Assembly (NCBI GenBank): GCA_037576215.1
Contig: JBANDB010000004.1
Coordinates: forward strand, 6,882,001-6,946,000
Length of the DNA: 64,000 bases
From: Armillaria gallica
Taxonomy: Eukaryota; Basidiomycota; Agaricomycetes; Agaricales; Physalacriaceae
Reading direction: 5' to 3'
Part shown: one piece after another, positions 1 to 10,796 of the stretch
How the letters are laid out: each line of letters starts with the position of its first letter
Position numbering within the stretch: position 1 is the stretch's first letter
Notes under the pieces: model-generated
Databases searched by the model: none
Told to the model about the DNA's origin: nothing
Seen by the model: only the letters and a program-made list of their open reading frames with translations
Translations under genes and position numbers: made by a program

Positions 1-1067
1 TGCAAGCCTTCAATCATCTCATCAACTACTTCCTTGACCTGTGTTTTATGGATCCAGTTTTTTAAGATGGCTTTTGCCTCTGACTCGGTCTTCGCCTCCT
101 TGATTCCGCGTAGCATCCACTCGGCTTCAAATGGTTTGAGCCATCGATGTGGGACCTTCTCAGTCCTTGTGCCAGAGCCTGATGGCTCAGTTACCATTGA
201 CTGGGTCTCCTCAGGAGCTAGTGGAGGCTTCTGGCTAGCTTTCTGGTTTAGTCAGAAGCTGGTATCGTCCTCATCATCGGGAATTTCTTTGATCTGCACT
301 GGATGCCCCCTTTTTACCACCTGGGCGCTAGTGGCTTCCTGTCCGGCAGCTGTCTTGGTCGGGGCTGTTGTGCATCCAACAGTTTTTGCCTCATGAGTTT
401 TGTTGGGATCGCCTGGGGGGGTGTCTCACCAGACTCTTTTAGGAGAACCAGATTGCAGCAAGTTCATCTGGACCTTGGGGCCATCTCGAGAGACAGCAGA
501 CTCAACTTGTGCTGAATGAATGGTCTTACCAGCCCGGTCTGCTCCCTTGGGGCTTAGTGAATTGTTCCACCCCCGCTCTTGTTTCCTGGGGCCTGCACCA
601 ACCTGGCGCCAACCATTGTCTTGCTGTTGGCTAGCACTCCTGGAACTCTTGCTCTGCTGCTGGTCATCAGACCGCACAATTGGTTCGCTGCACATGGTTT
701 TGATGATCATGGGTGCACTAGTGAGCCCAATCCTCGCGGTTTCCTCCAGTCACAGAGCCACTTTATCAGGGGGGGCATGTCTCTCCAGTGGGGGCACTTG
801 TTCCCCTGCCCCATCCAGTCGCTCGGCTGGCACTGTTTTGATGGGTGACACTATGGTGGGTGCCTTTTTGTTTGCTGCTTTTGCTCTTAACGAGTTACTT
901 GCCAAACGTTTAGCTGGTTGCGCAGTCTTGGGGTCAGCGGCCCCATCTGCCTGTTTTGATTCTTCCTTAGTTTCCATCTCGGTAGTGAAGTCACAGTGTG
1001 GTATATTTGAATGTGTTATATCAACTACAGAAGTACAATAAGCCTGACTAGCAGGCAATGAGCGCAT
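1..1067 (-). pseudogene. Chromovirus copy A, Gag-Pol linker region (partial)
   Basis: Reading the minus strand, this stretch matches the Gag-to-protease linker of the complete chromovirus at about 55940-56940. Shared landmarks are the LDGAGEQ motif, the KxPTIVxPIxTV block and the stretch ending near the window edge that precedes the protease. No full-length frame survives: several stops and frame changes break it. It runs off the left edge, so the rest of pol is not visible. The upstream part of the same gag lies at 2706-3805, the two being separated by the inserted LTR-A1. The reverse-strand open frames seen here are shadows. Confidence 0.75.
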
Positions 1068-2705
1068 TGAAGAGACTCTGTGCGTGCAGGCTAGAAATGC
1101 AACAGCGTCGAAGACACTGATCACACCCACACCCAACACTACACACACAAACCCTCAAAGTTCTTGAGGGGATATTATGCGATAGAAGCAGATTGAAGCA
1201 ATACAACTAAACTCTCAGAATATATGATACACATGTATAGCAATAGCGCTCGTAGGGTATCTAGATCTCTCTAAGTCCAAAGGCTTTTATAACAAGAGGG
1301 GCGACAGATGTTGCCGGGCCTCAAGGCAAGGTGTACTACAATACACAACTCGTTGCCACACACCAACAAAACCCTCAATAAGCCTTGCGCGACACACACA
1401 GGTGACCACAAGCAACTTAAACACACCCTAAACACGACTCAAAGCTTGTGCTCTAAGCAGAAACCCTTCACAAAACATGTCCACTCAAGCCACAGGATTT
1501 GAACCCACGCACTCAAGCTTCCAAACCGATCGTAGACCCACAGGGTTTGAACCTGTGCCGATCCAGAGAAACAATAACCAAATAAACCCTCTCTGACAAG
1601 CCAAAGGGTTTGAACCTCTGCCACTTGCGGAATGGTATACCCAACTAAGCGTGTGCTAACCAGACCAAAGGGTTTGAACCTCTGCCACCTGTAGCACCGC
1701 GTGTCACAAGAAACCCTCAAAACTCAAGAGTGCGTCCGCAATGACACAATATCTCTTATTCTCAGGGTGGAGCGCAGTCAACCAATCACTCAAACCGTAC
1801 ACAAGTCCCACGCTAGCTTTCTATGCCTCGCGCGCTACTCAAGTCACTCAAATGTTATCAATAAATGGTCTATTCTCTCGCTCGAAGCTACAAACTAATC
1901 CCGAAGCTAGAGCGCTAAGCTGAGGGCTTTCGCGCTCCAACAAGGGGGGTCCGAAACTTGTACACTATTACTATACTATGGTATTTATACTATGTGCTCT
2001 ACATATTAATACAACCTTAAATAGTAACTCTTGGCTTGCGGAACTTCCTTTCCTGGGTCCCGCGCATGTCACCATAATCACGCCATTGCTTGGCGCTTAC
2101 TCAGAGCTCCGGCTCGGGGCCAGATCCTGGTCTCTCAGTTGCGCGACATCGGTTAGCCGCGCTATACATGCATACTGACGTCGCCTAGTATCTCCTCGGA
2201 GTTGTGGCCTAGAGCGCAACTCGTCTTTATGGTAATAATATCTTCTAGTGATTTCCATGGTCTTCTAGGACCACTGGCTTTTAGTCTAGGCCTTGCATGC
2301 CTCGGCCGAAGTCAGAGACATCAGTCTTACTTCAATTCTACACATTCTGAGGTCTAGAGCCCTAGCTCCTGGCATGGCAGTGCCTTGTGCGTCATAGATC
2401 AAGGTTGCACGAAGTATCAATTATCTCCTGAGCTTCGCTGGTTCTATTCTTAGCGCACGTCTTCTGTGCATTGTCAGCGTATTCAGTGTCAAGTGCTGGG
2501 GCTTTAGACTTAGCATGACCCTTCTGGTATCACTCTACAGTTAAGCCATGCGCTCCACTGAACATCACTCAAGGTATTGCATTGCCTGCACTTAGGACAT
2601 TGCGCTCTAAGGTATATCTCATTTTCTCGGTATCTAGCTTTTATAAAATGTATGTATTAATACATTTCGCGAAATTACACATGTGAATGCTTTTCAAGCG
2701 TGTCA
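1068..2705 (-). mobile_element. LTR-A1, solo LTR-like element (1638 bp)
   Basis: On the minus strand the element starts TGACACGCTTGAAAAG and ends GAGTCTCTTCA, the TG...CA form of an LTR. The flanks are gcat (1064-1067) and gcgt (2706-2709), a 4-bp TSD with one transition. It sits inside the gag of chromovirus copy A. A second copy, on the plus strand, is at 58384-60031. It has no coding capacity. A TATA-like box (minus strand, about 1982-1990) is followed by four degenerate repeats of a tRNA T-arm-like motif (minus-strand core GGTTCAAACC) between about 1490 and 1690. No internal region or partner LTR is present, so it is either a solo LTR or a non-coding element in its own right. Confidence 0.75.
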
Positions 2706-3805
2706 GCGTATCAGATAAAACTAAGTCCTTGGCCAAGTCAGTCGAATCGTTTCCTACTCAGCCCCATCTTTTACCTCCTCGACCTTTGAGTCTGTTTTCT
2801 CGTTTGTGGCTACATGGTCCCAGTAATAATTGAGTTGCCATAGCACCTCCTCCTTTGTCTTCAGGGATTTGGGACAATCTCGTTTGAAGTGTCTGATTTT
2901 GCCACATCGGTAGCACTTCACCTTGCTGCGTGCCCTGTCGATATCCATCGGCACGCCTGGTCCTCTGTATGTCGTTCCAGTTCCTGTCTTCTTTTCTGGG
3001 ACACTGCTCTGCTGTTGGTTCCCCTTTGTCAGGGTTACATTCATCTTCGCCTGCTGCTTCCATTCAGTTACTTTGGCTCTGCCTTTCACATCCTCCAATT
3101 ATGATTGATCTGAAGTATCTGCCGTTTCCACTCCTGGTAATTGGTTGGGACATCTCTGTCTGATGCGTAGATAATGTCTTTGGTGGTTGATTGACACACC
3201 TTTTTGACTTGGGCCATCATCATCTGGTTGATATCAAGGACTCCCGCTTCAAAGGCTAGTGACTCGAACTGTTGGAAAAACAAGTTGCCATCAGGAAAGT
3301 TGCTCTGTTTCAGCCTTTCCCACTGCACGAATTTGATTTCGGCATTGGCGTCCTTCCAAAACTGCCGCCTGACTTCTTCCACAAACTGTTCATAGGCTGG
3401 ATAAAGCTGGTCCCTGTTGATGTTCCCCCCAGTTCTCGTGCACACAGCTCCCACCAGACTTGGGCATCTTTACTGAAGCATGATGCACAAAAGATGACTT
3501 TGTGAGGGTGGTGGTGGAAGTATTGGTTGAAAACCGAAAAGTACATGTCACACTGAGAGAAGAATTGTGTGATATCATTGGAGTCACTGTTGAAATTCTC
3601 AGGCTCCTTGACCATGTTGGGTTTCAGTGCAGGCCGCGGTCCATGATCATCCGCAGCAAGGACCTATGGCGCAGGAGGATCTGGAGGGCCGGCCAGCAGT
3701 GGATATCGAGGTGGCGCCCATCTCTGAGGAATGACAGGCGGTACCGGCAGGGGTCCAGCTGGCAGCTGGGGTGCGTTCGAGCACCTGTAGCAGACACTTT
3801 CATAC
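2706..3805 (-). pseudogene. gag: Chromovirus copy A gag, nucleocapsid half
   Basis: The minus-strand reading gives a Gag capsid-like region (VKEPENF ... FFSQCDMYFSVF ... HPHKVIFCAS) running into WELC, RDQLYPAYEQF and QFWKDANAEIKF, then a basic region and a CCHC zinc knuckle, CYRCGKIRHFKRDC (plus coordinates 2874-2915). The same order is found at 57000-57930 in the complete element. Gag packages element RNA and the knuckle binds nucleic acid. Three frames must be joined to read it, so it is a pseudogene. It is bounded by LTR-A1 on the left and by the palindromic element on the right; both are later insertions. Confidence 0.85.
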
Positions 3806-4368
3806 ATCAAAGCCAGTCAATTGACTGATCCCAGTGATGTATCCAGACAGTCAATTGACTGGTCACCTAAATAAAGCAATTCTATCACTGTGACTAGAGC
3901 AGAATATTGTCACACCCTCCTCTTTGATGGCTGTTGCACTGCCACCTCCCTCTCTGCTCACTGTCAGGGTCCTCTGCCCTCCCTCCCATTGTTGCACTTT
4001 TTTCCTCTTTTTGGGAATGTTGCTCCAAATGCCTCCAGAATGTTTGTGGGCCTTATTCCTGCCCTCCTGCTCACTGTTTTGGGTGAAAATTTGAGATTTG
4101 AGGTCTTCTAAAAATATATTATGGGTTAGTAAGCTGACCCCACCCCTCCTGAGCCCCTGGAGGCTGGATTCAGCCTCAGGAGACTGGATGTCATGTGGCA
4201 GTGCAGCCAATTGATGAGATCAGCCATCAATATCAGGCTATTTTTGGACAAATCTGGGATTGGGGTGGTTTCTGGGTACTGGATGGGCCAGGGGATAGTA
4301 CTAGTATATACTTACACATAAATAACATAAAAGCGAGCCCTCTGGTGAGGTATGGGGGCCTTGGGGAG
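3806..4368 (+). repeat. Left arm of palindrome
   Basis: This 563-bp arm is the reverse complement of 4423-4985 except at one position (4361). The outer end is atcaaagccagtcaattgac; the inner end is ...ttggggag. Confidence 0.9.
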
Positions 4369-4422
4369 TTGCAATTTTCAGTGATTTTCTGCTATTTTCA
4401 CCTATTTTACCATTTTTACCCC

Positions 4423-4985
4423 CTCCCCAGGGCCCCCATACCTCACCAGAGGGCTCGCTTTTATGTTATTTATGTGTAAGTATATACTAGTACTATCCCC
4501 TGGCCCATCCAGTACCCAGAAACCACCCCAATCCCAGATTTGTCCAAAAATAGCCTGATATTGATGGCTGATCTCATCAATTGGCTGCACTGCCACATGA
4601 CATCCAGTCTCCTGAGGCTGAATCCAGCCTCCAGGGGCTCAGGAGGGGTGGGGTCAGCTTACTAACCCATAATATATTTTTAGAAGACCTCAAATCTCAA
4701 ATTTTCACCCAAAACAGTGAGCAGGAGGGCAGGAATAAGGCCCACAAACATTCTGGAGGCATTTGGAGCAACATTCCCAAAAAGAGGAAAAAAGTGCAAC
4801 AATGGGAGGGAGGGCAGAGGACCCTGACAGTGAGCAGAGAGGGAGGTGGCAGTGCAACAGCCATCAAAGAGGAGGGTGTGACAATATTCTGCTCTAGTCA
4901 CAGTGATAGAATTGCTTTATTTAGGTGACCAGTCAATTGACTGTCTGGATACATCACTGGGATCAGTCAATTGACTGGCTTTGAT
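4423..4985 (-). repeat. Right arm of palindrome
   Basis: This 563-bp arm mirrors 3806-4368. The inner end is ctccccag and the outer end is ...ggctttgat, followed by a and the catac duplication. Confidence 0.9.
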
Positions 4986-4986
4986 A

Positions 4987-5910
4987 CATACTATTGACTG
5001 CTAAGGCTGGTTTGAGGGTTCTGCACCATCATCAGCATTGGCAGCAGCAAAGAGCCTAGGCTGCCTCTGTGTGCCTGGTGGCCCATATCCTCGGGGGTAT
5101 GTGTAGCTTGGCACTATGGGGGCATAACCTGGTTGCCATCTTGGATAGTCAGGTACTGCTGTCTGTGGTGGGGGTACCGGTGGTTCATCGCTCATAGGTT
5201 CCAGCATATACATTACAGGTGGTAGGTCAATCTGGGGTCGTTGATATCGGGCCAGTACCTGAACCTGACGGTCATGATGAATCATGTTGTAGGCATTGCA
5301 GGCAAAATGAGTGGCTTCTTCCTTTAGGATATAGCTGTATCCATAATACACATAATCCATTCCAGCTGGGGTCCTGGCCCAGTTGAGATCTGCTGTTAAT
5401 TCCTCTCTAAAGTGATCAAATAATTCTTCCAGGGTGGGACAGAGGAGCATGCTGGGGACCTGGACCAGTTTGTCCATCGATAGGAGATACAGGGCTCGGG
5501 TGATGGTTATCAGGGTGGTCGGCTGGGGGAGTGTTTGGGACTGGTGGGGTTGGGACTGGTGAGGGAGAGGGACTCCTCCTCCCGACGATTCCGTTGACAT
5601 ACTCCTCGACGGGGAGTCTCTCTGTCCCGGTGCTGTCATTGGAGTAGTATATGGTTTCTCCCCTGCTGTTGAGCCCAACACTGGGCTGTCACTCATCTAT
5701 CTCTCTGAATGCTGCTGCCCACTCTCACTCTGCTTGCCTCCTTTCCCGGTCAAGCTGATTGAGCTCCTCCGCAACATGGACAGCTGATCTCGGCGGCTCC
5801 CTTCTCCTTCATGGAATGGCAAGTCTTGCCTGGGTTGTTGGGGTTCCTCGAGGTGGAAACTCCTGCAAAGACTCTCTGGTTGGTTCTGGGGGAGTGGGGG
5901 ATTGTGTTGT
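4987..5910 (-). pseudogene. gag: Chromovirus copy A gag, capsid core
   Basis: On the minus strand, MAYQQHNPP... (5921 to 5697) leads through a stop into a 231-codon frame (5696-5001). That frame contains the conserved core: ITRALYLLSMDKLVQVP, LEELFDHFREELTADLNWA, YYGYSYILKEEA, MSDEPPVPPP and YPRGYGPPGTQ. Equivalent blocks occur in copy D (8538-9071) and in the complete element (58150-58383 plus 60031-60560). The two flanking pieces of the same gag are displaced by the palindrome and by LTR-B1. The function inferred is Gag capsid precursor. In-frame stops make it non-functional. Confidence 0.8.
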
Positions 5911-7277
5911 TGATATGCCATCTACGTGTTCACACCTAGATTTTGTGATTTTATAATAATACTATTGCATATCTATCTTACATTAGTGATACTTAAAGGA
6001 CTATAGCTGAGGCTTCGAGCTGATAGTTAGACTAGAATGCAACTAGTAGAGCCAGGACTTAGATGCGATACCACTAGTGGGTTAAATCTACCAGCCGGCC
6101 ATACTAGTGACTTGAATGCTAGCGGGGCTAAATAAATATGGCCACTAGCGGACGAGTAACGTGACTAGCGCACCCAACCAGAGGCAGAGGACACAAATCT
6201 CATGAAGTTCAGTCACTAGCAGACTGATCTGAGCACAAATGCCTAAGTCAGATTAACTAGTCATGTGGCAATCTCGAAGCAGGACTTAGAAATGAATTAG
6301 CAATGGATTAACCTTGTGGGAGATCCAACTAGCATGATACAGATCTATTATGATCGGGACTAGTATAGCTGGGCTGCACCTTCGATCACAATCAACAGCT
6401 GCTACAGGCACATTCGCTGGCCTAGTCATTTATCCTTGGCACTAGTGGAGTGCTGCTGCGCCAAGGGTACGGAATACCACCGCTAGCGGAGCTCCTAGGC
6501 TCACTAGTCAGCAAGCGACCATTTCTAGACCGACTATTGCGTGATTATTCACCATTATTCATGACTAGCCAAGAAATCCTTATCAATAATACCCCTCTAG
6601 CCAGTTATTTATAGCTCGATCATACCTTGTTTGTCAGTATATAAGTAGTAGAATAGGTGCACATGTGGCCAGGCAAGCCATCCCCGCAATTGTGACCTAC
6701 TAGTCAGTATCTAGTGCCCCAATTAAAGGCTTTTGTGCTTAACCTCGACGAAGCGGCTACTAGTCGCTAAGTTACCCATAGCATTGAGTGAATAGAAGTG
6801 TCTTAGAGCAATCTTTTGTGTCCTGCAAAGGCCAAGAGTGTTTCAAAGTTAGTTCAAGCAAGTTCTCGAAGTTTAGAGTATTATTCTTAGGCCAAGAGCA
6901 CCACTAGTTTGCCTAGAAAGTGACTAGTCAAGTGTTTATTCACTTGTAAGACATTATAGGGCCAAGAGAGCCACTAGTTCGAAGCAGTCCCAGTCAGAGC
7001 GAGCGCAGTAGCTCAAGTTGAGTCACTATTCATCCAATTGTGTCTTACCCACCCCACTAGTGCAAGTAGTACGCTTGTATAGCTCACTAGTAACAAAATA
7101 AAACGTCTTTAAACAACTTTCCTTGATTATTGAAGTCTGCAGAGTGCTTCTATCGTACTCGAAACACCCGAATTCAATACATTGGTGATAAGTGTAGAGT
7201 TAGTGATTGGTTTAGTGTTGTTGGTGTTCATTGCCAGCCTCTAGTCCATTTGCCACTCGCCGTTACCGAGCACATCA
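5911..7277 (+). mobile_element. LTR-B1, solo LTR-like element (1367 bp)
   Basis: It starts TGATATGCCATCTACG and ends GTTACCGAGCACATCA. A second copy at 51586-52954 is about 90% identical by eye. Plus orientation is set by a TATA box (gtatataagtag, about 6636) and by AATAAA about 460 bp further on (about 7097). It has no coding capacity. It separates two pieces of the gag of copy A, lying between a WDEPVWI block and an AYQQ block. I see no clear TSD for this copy. ACTAGT and related CTAG motifs are strongly over-represented. Its ends resemble LTR-D read in reverse, so B and D appear to be one superfamily. Confidence 0.7.
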
Positions 7278-8001
7278 GCGTGATCCATACTGGCTCGTCC
7301 CACTGGATGATGGCTGGATAATCGGGGTCCGGCATTCTGGCTCGATATGGGTTTCCTCGATGGGGGAAGAAGGCAGTGTAGGGTAGATTGAGGTTGTCCC
7401 AGATAAGGTCGAGCTCGGAAGTGGAACTGACAAAGATGTCGTGGGGCCCAATAGTGGTTGGGAGAACTCGGTCACCCCTAGGACGACTGCTGGAAGGTTG
7501 CTCAGTGGCAGGGGAACCACGTGGGCTTGTTCTTCCCAACCCAAGTTGAACAAGGTACCTTGCCAGGTCCACTGCAGTGGGAACAGCTCGTGCTGGATGG
7601 GGGGTAGAGCTGGCAGACTTGTGATGGGAGGGGCTGTTGGAAGAAAGCTGGACGAAGGGGAGCCTTGCTCCAGTAACACTTCCATTGCTTCCTTCCTGAA
7701 TGCCGATCTCCACCTCCCCAGGAACGTCCTCTTCATCTCTCCCTCGGTCGAGGCAAGGGCGCTCGTCGAGCATTGATGCTCACCGCGGTAAGGGTGGGTA
7801 GAAGTGTGCCGGTGGTGGCTGCTGTGGGAGGACATAGTTTATCAGGGGTGGGTTGTGGTTTCGTCGGATATGAGGGGTTACTCTGTAATGGAATAGGATT
7901 GCTAGCATGAGGGTGGTTACAAAGAGTGCTGTGCCAACAGCAAGGTAGACTGCGGATAGAAGTATCTCGAGCGTCATTGACATGTAGGCTCCAGTTAAGG
8001 A
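7278..8001 (-). pseudogene. gag: Chromovirus copy A gag, N-terminal membrane segment and Pro/Ser-rich region
   Basis: The minus-strand frame starts MSMTLEILLSAVYLAV at 7983. It has one strongly hydrophobic segment of about 28 residues (residues 5-33) followed by HYRVTPHIRR. The sequence continues in the same frame, past a stop at about 7780, into a Pro/Ser-rich region that ends with WDNLNLPYTAFFP ... YPAIIQWDEP. The same architecture, in the same frame relation, is found in copy D and in the complete element. I infer that Gag of this family begins with a membrane anchor. LTR-B1 interrupts it after WDEPVWI. Confidence 0.7.
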
Positions 8002-8010
8002 GCAAGGAAA

Positions 8011-8024
8011 AGCTTCAAGCTAAA
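8011..8024 (-). promoter_or_regulatory. Putative self-complementary primer-binding site, copy A
   Basis: Directly inside the 5' LTR the minus strand reads TTTAGCTTGAAGCT. It resembles, with two changes, TTAGCTCAAAGCT, the complement of the predicted RNA 5' end encoded at 8170-8182 of the same LTR. No TGG-type tRNA primer site is visible. See the intact pair in the complete element. Confidence 0.5.
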
Positions 8025-8427
8025 TATTAGACCTGAACTCCTATCAAGGGTAAACAATGGCTGTCTCACATTCAGGCAGTCACCGATGAGTCCCTTAAAA
8101 GATAGGTGATCAAGCTAAGTCTTTAGTCCTTAGCAATGGATTAAGCGATGATTTCAGTATAGATTAATGTTAGCTCAAAGCTGGGGTACATACAACAAGA
8201 GCTACTACTTAAATACTTGGAGTGAGAGTCTATGCATAGATCGTCCATGAGAGGTTGGAGCTAGAGCATGCAACATCGAAGCAAGAATGTGCAATATTGA
8301 AGAGATAGTATGGGAACAAAGAGATAACATGGGAACATTGCATGGTTACCCCCTATAATCAACGGCTCGGTTGGTCCAGTGTGAGAGATAAGATAAGATA
8401 AAGGAAAAAAGTGAATAAATCATAACA
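8025..8427 (-). mobile_element. LTR-C, 5' LTR of chromovirus copy A (403 bp)
   Basis: It is homologous to the 457-bp LTRs at 50188 and 61220. Its minus-strand 5' end is TGTTATGATTTATTC. The inner terminus is degraded (tattagacc for tgtaagacc). GATAA repeats lie near 8389-8401. It borders gag of copy D directly on the right, which suggests that copy A inserted into copy D. Confidence 0.8.
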
Positions 8428-9927
8428 CTTGGGCACAGTGAGTGGATTGGGCAGTTGGGTTGGTGGTTCAATGGTCCATCATTAGCTCCTGCGAAGAGCC
8501 TTCATCCCTGGCCATAGGTTCCTGGTGCCGCATCTCCTCACTGAAAAGGGAATTCTGGGATCAGCACATGTTTCAGTGATACCGGTGGCTCATCTGGCAT
8601 TGGGTGCAGAGTGTCGCTTGGCAGGGGTAGATCCATCTCAACCTGTTTGTAGGGACTGATGTCCCTTATTTGTAGGTTGGGATGAATCAGGTGGTACATC
8701 TGGGTAGTGACTCTGTCAGCTTTTTTATCTAAGATCCATGAGATAGCAAGATTCCTATTGGAGAAATAGAAGTAATTGTATCCCACTTCAGTCTCTGCCC
8801 AAGCAGGATCAGCTAGTAATTCAGTGGTGAAATGTTTAAATAAATTGTCATAACTCATGTGAATTAATACTTCCAGCATCCTGACCAACTTGCTAGTGTG
8901 TAAAAGGTAGAGTGCTCTATTCAGCTCCATCGGGGGCTGGGGTAGGACTTGGGGTGGCATGTTGTGATGGGGGGATGGATGGTTCTGGACTTTCTCCATG
9001 GATCCTGTTGAGGTACTCCTCAGGGGGGAGCCTCTCAGTAGCGACGGTGGTTGAGGATCTGGAGATCTCACTTGGCCAGTGATCTCCTGGTCTCCTTCTG
9101 ATCTCCATTCTCTCAGTGATGACGATTTGTTGCTGTGAGGGTTGAGATGGTCCAGTGATGGGTTCTGGCTCAGGGGTTAGTTCCTGACTGTAGGGGATTG
9201 GGGTGCTGCTTTCGTCAAAGGGGACCCATGCATACTGGGAGCCTGGTACTGACTGGTCCCAGTTGAGTATACTTGGGTACTTGACATCCTTAACACAAGA
9301 CTTGGAGGTTGGCTCTCTGGGAGGAATGAAGATGCTGACAGATAAAAACGCGCTGGGTGTGATAGAATCCCAGAGGTCATCTGGGTTGAAAGCAGTGGGT
9401 TCTGCTGCGTTGACATTCCCAGTATTGTTGTCAGTGGTTGAAACTGGGTAGGGGGTAGAGGGCCTCCTGAGACTGTGCTGGACCATCTGGAATCTGCGAA
9501 GTCACTCAGCAAGGTCTGGGGCTGGTATGGGAGAGGGGGATTGAACAACATAGGGGGTAGAGTTGGTGCTTGAGCTGGTGGAGGAGAGGATGATGACAGG
9601 GGTTCCTGGATGGGTGTCAATCCTTGCTTCTGAAATGACCCTTTCATCCATTCGAACCATGTCCTCCTCTGTTTGCTGGCTGCGGATGCTAGAGAGCTCA
9701 TGGATCTCTGGCAGCCCATAGTTCCATATGGGTGAGCAGATTCTGACCAGTGGTGGCTGCTGTGGAAGGACATAGTTTATGGTGGGATGGGCATTGTACT
9801 GGTTGATATAGATATGTGGGTTCCTTCTATAACAATGCTGGATGGCTAGTACGATGGCTGCTCTGAGGAAAGCACTGCCAACGCCTAGGGTGATGGAAAA
9901 GAGAATGATTTCGACTATGCTAGTCAT
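8428..9927 (-). pseudogene. gag: Chromovirus copy D gag (N-terminal two thirds)
   Basis: The minus strand begins MTSIVEIILFSITLGVGSAF at 9927, a hydrophobic membrane-type segment of about 26 residues, followed by HCYRRNPHIY. After a stop at 9502 the same frame continues (9486-8917) through YPSILNWDQSVPGS and a Pro/Ser/Gln-rich stretch. A frame change leads into the capsid core (9071-8538): LNRALYLLHTSKLVRML, YDNLFKHFTTELLADPAWA, HPMPDEPP. Homologous but frame-broken sequence continues to the border of the LTR of copy A at 8427. No pol of this copy is seen; it may lie beyond the left edge if copy A inserted into copy D. Confidence 0.8.
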
Positions 9928-9954
9928 GAGTGCTCCAGTTAAGGAGAGAGGAGA

Positions 9955-9968
9955 AGCTTTGAGCTAAT
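9955..9968 (-). promoter_or_regulatory. Putative self-complementary primer-binding site, copy D
   Basis: The minus strand immediately inside the LTR reads ATTAGCTCAAAGCT. It matches the LTR-encoded ATTAGCCCAAAGCT at 10112-10125 with one change, so the RNA 5' end could pair with it (one G-U pair). Confidence 0.55.
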
Positions 9969-10342
9969 TGTTAGACTTGAACTCCAATCAAGAGTAAACA
10001 ATGGCTATCTTGTGTTCAGGCAGTCACTGCTGAGTCTCAAAGCGAAAGGAGATAAGGCTAATGTTTTAGCATCTTAGTGAGAATTAGCAAGAGTAATTGG
10101 TATAGATAAATATTAGCCCAAAGCTGGAGAATATACAGCAAGAGCTACACTACTTATATACTAAAAGTGAGGGTCTAAATATAAGTCTCTTGTGAGAGAA
10201 AGAAGTGATAACTTGTGTAAAGTGAACAGAAGGTGAACAACAACTGTGAGGTGTTTGATAGAATCAGCCCAGGCATCTTAAGATAAGATGAGATAAGGTA
10301 AGCACTGAAAATAAGATGAAAAGAAATGAATAAATCATAACA
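9969..10342 (-). mobile_element. LTR-C, 5' LTR of chromovirus copy D (374 bp)
   Basis: It is bounded on the plus strand by tgttagacttgaactcc and aaatcataaca and is homologous to the other LTR-C copies. It contains a minus-strand TATA (tatataagtag, about 10150) and GATAA-type repeats near its outer end (about 10282-10313). Confidence 0.8.
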
Positions 10343-10344
10343 AT

Positions 10345-10796
10345 TTGAGCCTGCTCACTATTCCCATCAGCTGAAGCCTGTTTCTAGGCCATGCCCAGGG
10401 TTCTCTTGATTACCCCCACATGTGATATCATTTTTCTGGATCTCCAGGGACCATGCATTATAGATTACAGGCATGTAGTTGTCTAAATTGGGCTTGGCCT
10501 ATGTGTCAGTGCATTCCACTGAGTTTGGATTCTCTATTGCAAATGGATTCTTTAGCAAGCAAGCTTGCTCTTCAGCCTTGTTGCTGTGCATGCCCATAAG
10601 GTACAGTGCAACGATGAAGTCCTTATGTTTTAATGCTGTTGCTTCTTTTTCTCTCATAGAGCTTTCCACCTTCATGACCTTGCTTCTTTGTGTGCTGCTT
10701 GCACTGCCAGCCTGCTCACTATGCTTCTGCATTGCTTAACACATAAGGTATAGTATTTCACAAAATTACATCCTTAGACATGCTGTGGGCATGACA
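10345..10796 (-). repeat. Repeat Y, inverted copy 1 (about 450 bp)
   Basis: Its reverse complement matches 14037-14060 joined to 15376-15815. Matching blocks include GTGTCA..CCCACAGCATG, GTGTAATTTT, ACTTCATTGTTGCACTGTACCTTA and CAGCTGATGGGAATAGTGAG. Copy 1 lacks the LTR-F1 insertion and so shows its empty site. It may be cut at its left end by copy D. I see no coding function; a 77-codon frame is not supported by the other copy. Confidence 0.6.

Larger units (their letters stand above)
3806..4986. mobile_element. 1.18-kb near-perfect palindromic (foldback) element
   Basis: Two inverted arms, 3806-4368 and 4423-4985 (563 bp each), surround a 54-bp AT-rich spacer (4369-4422). I find one mismatch between the arms: T4361 against G4430. 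Each arm carries, near its outer end, two copies of the self-complementary 14-mer CAGTCAATTGACTG. The element is flanked by catac (3801-3805 and 4987-4991), a likely 5-bp TSD, inside the gag of copy A. An identical 115-codon open frame in each arm simply reflects the palindrome and resembles nothing I recognise. The arms are far better matched than any other repeat pair in the window. Confidence 0.9.

Noticed and set aside
3863..4928. Identical 115-codon frames in both arms of the palindrome as a gene pair
   Set aside because: Identity follows from the inverted repeat itself. The predicted protein has no known motif, and other frames of the same DNA are equally long.
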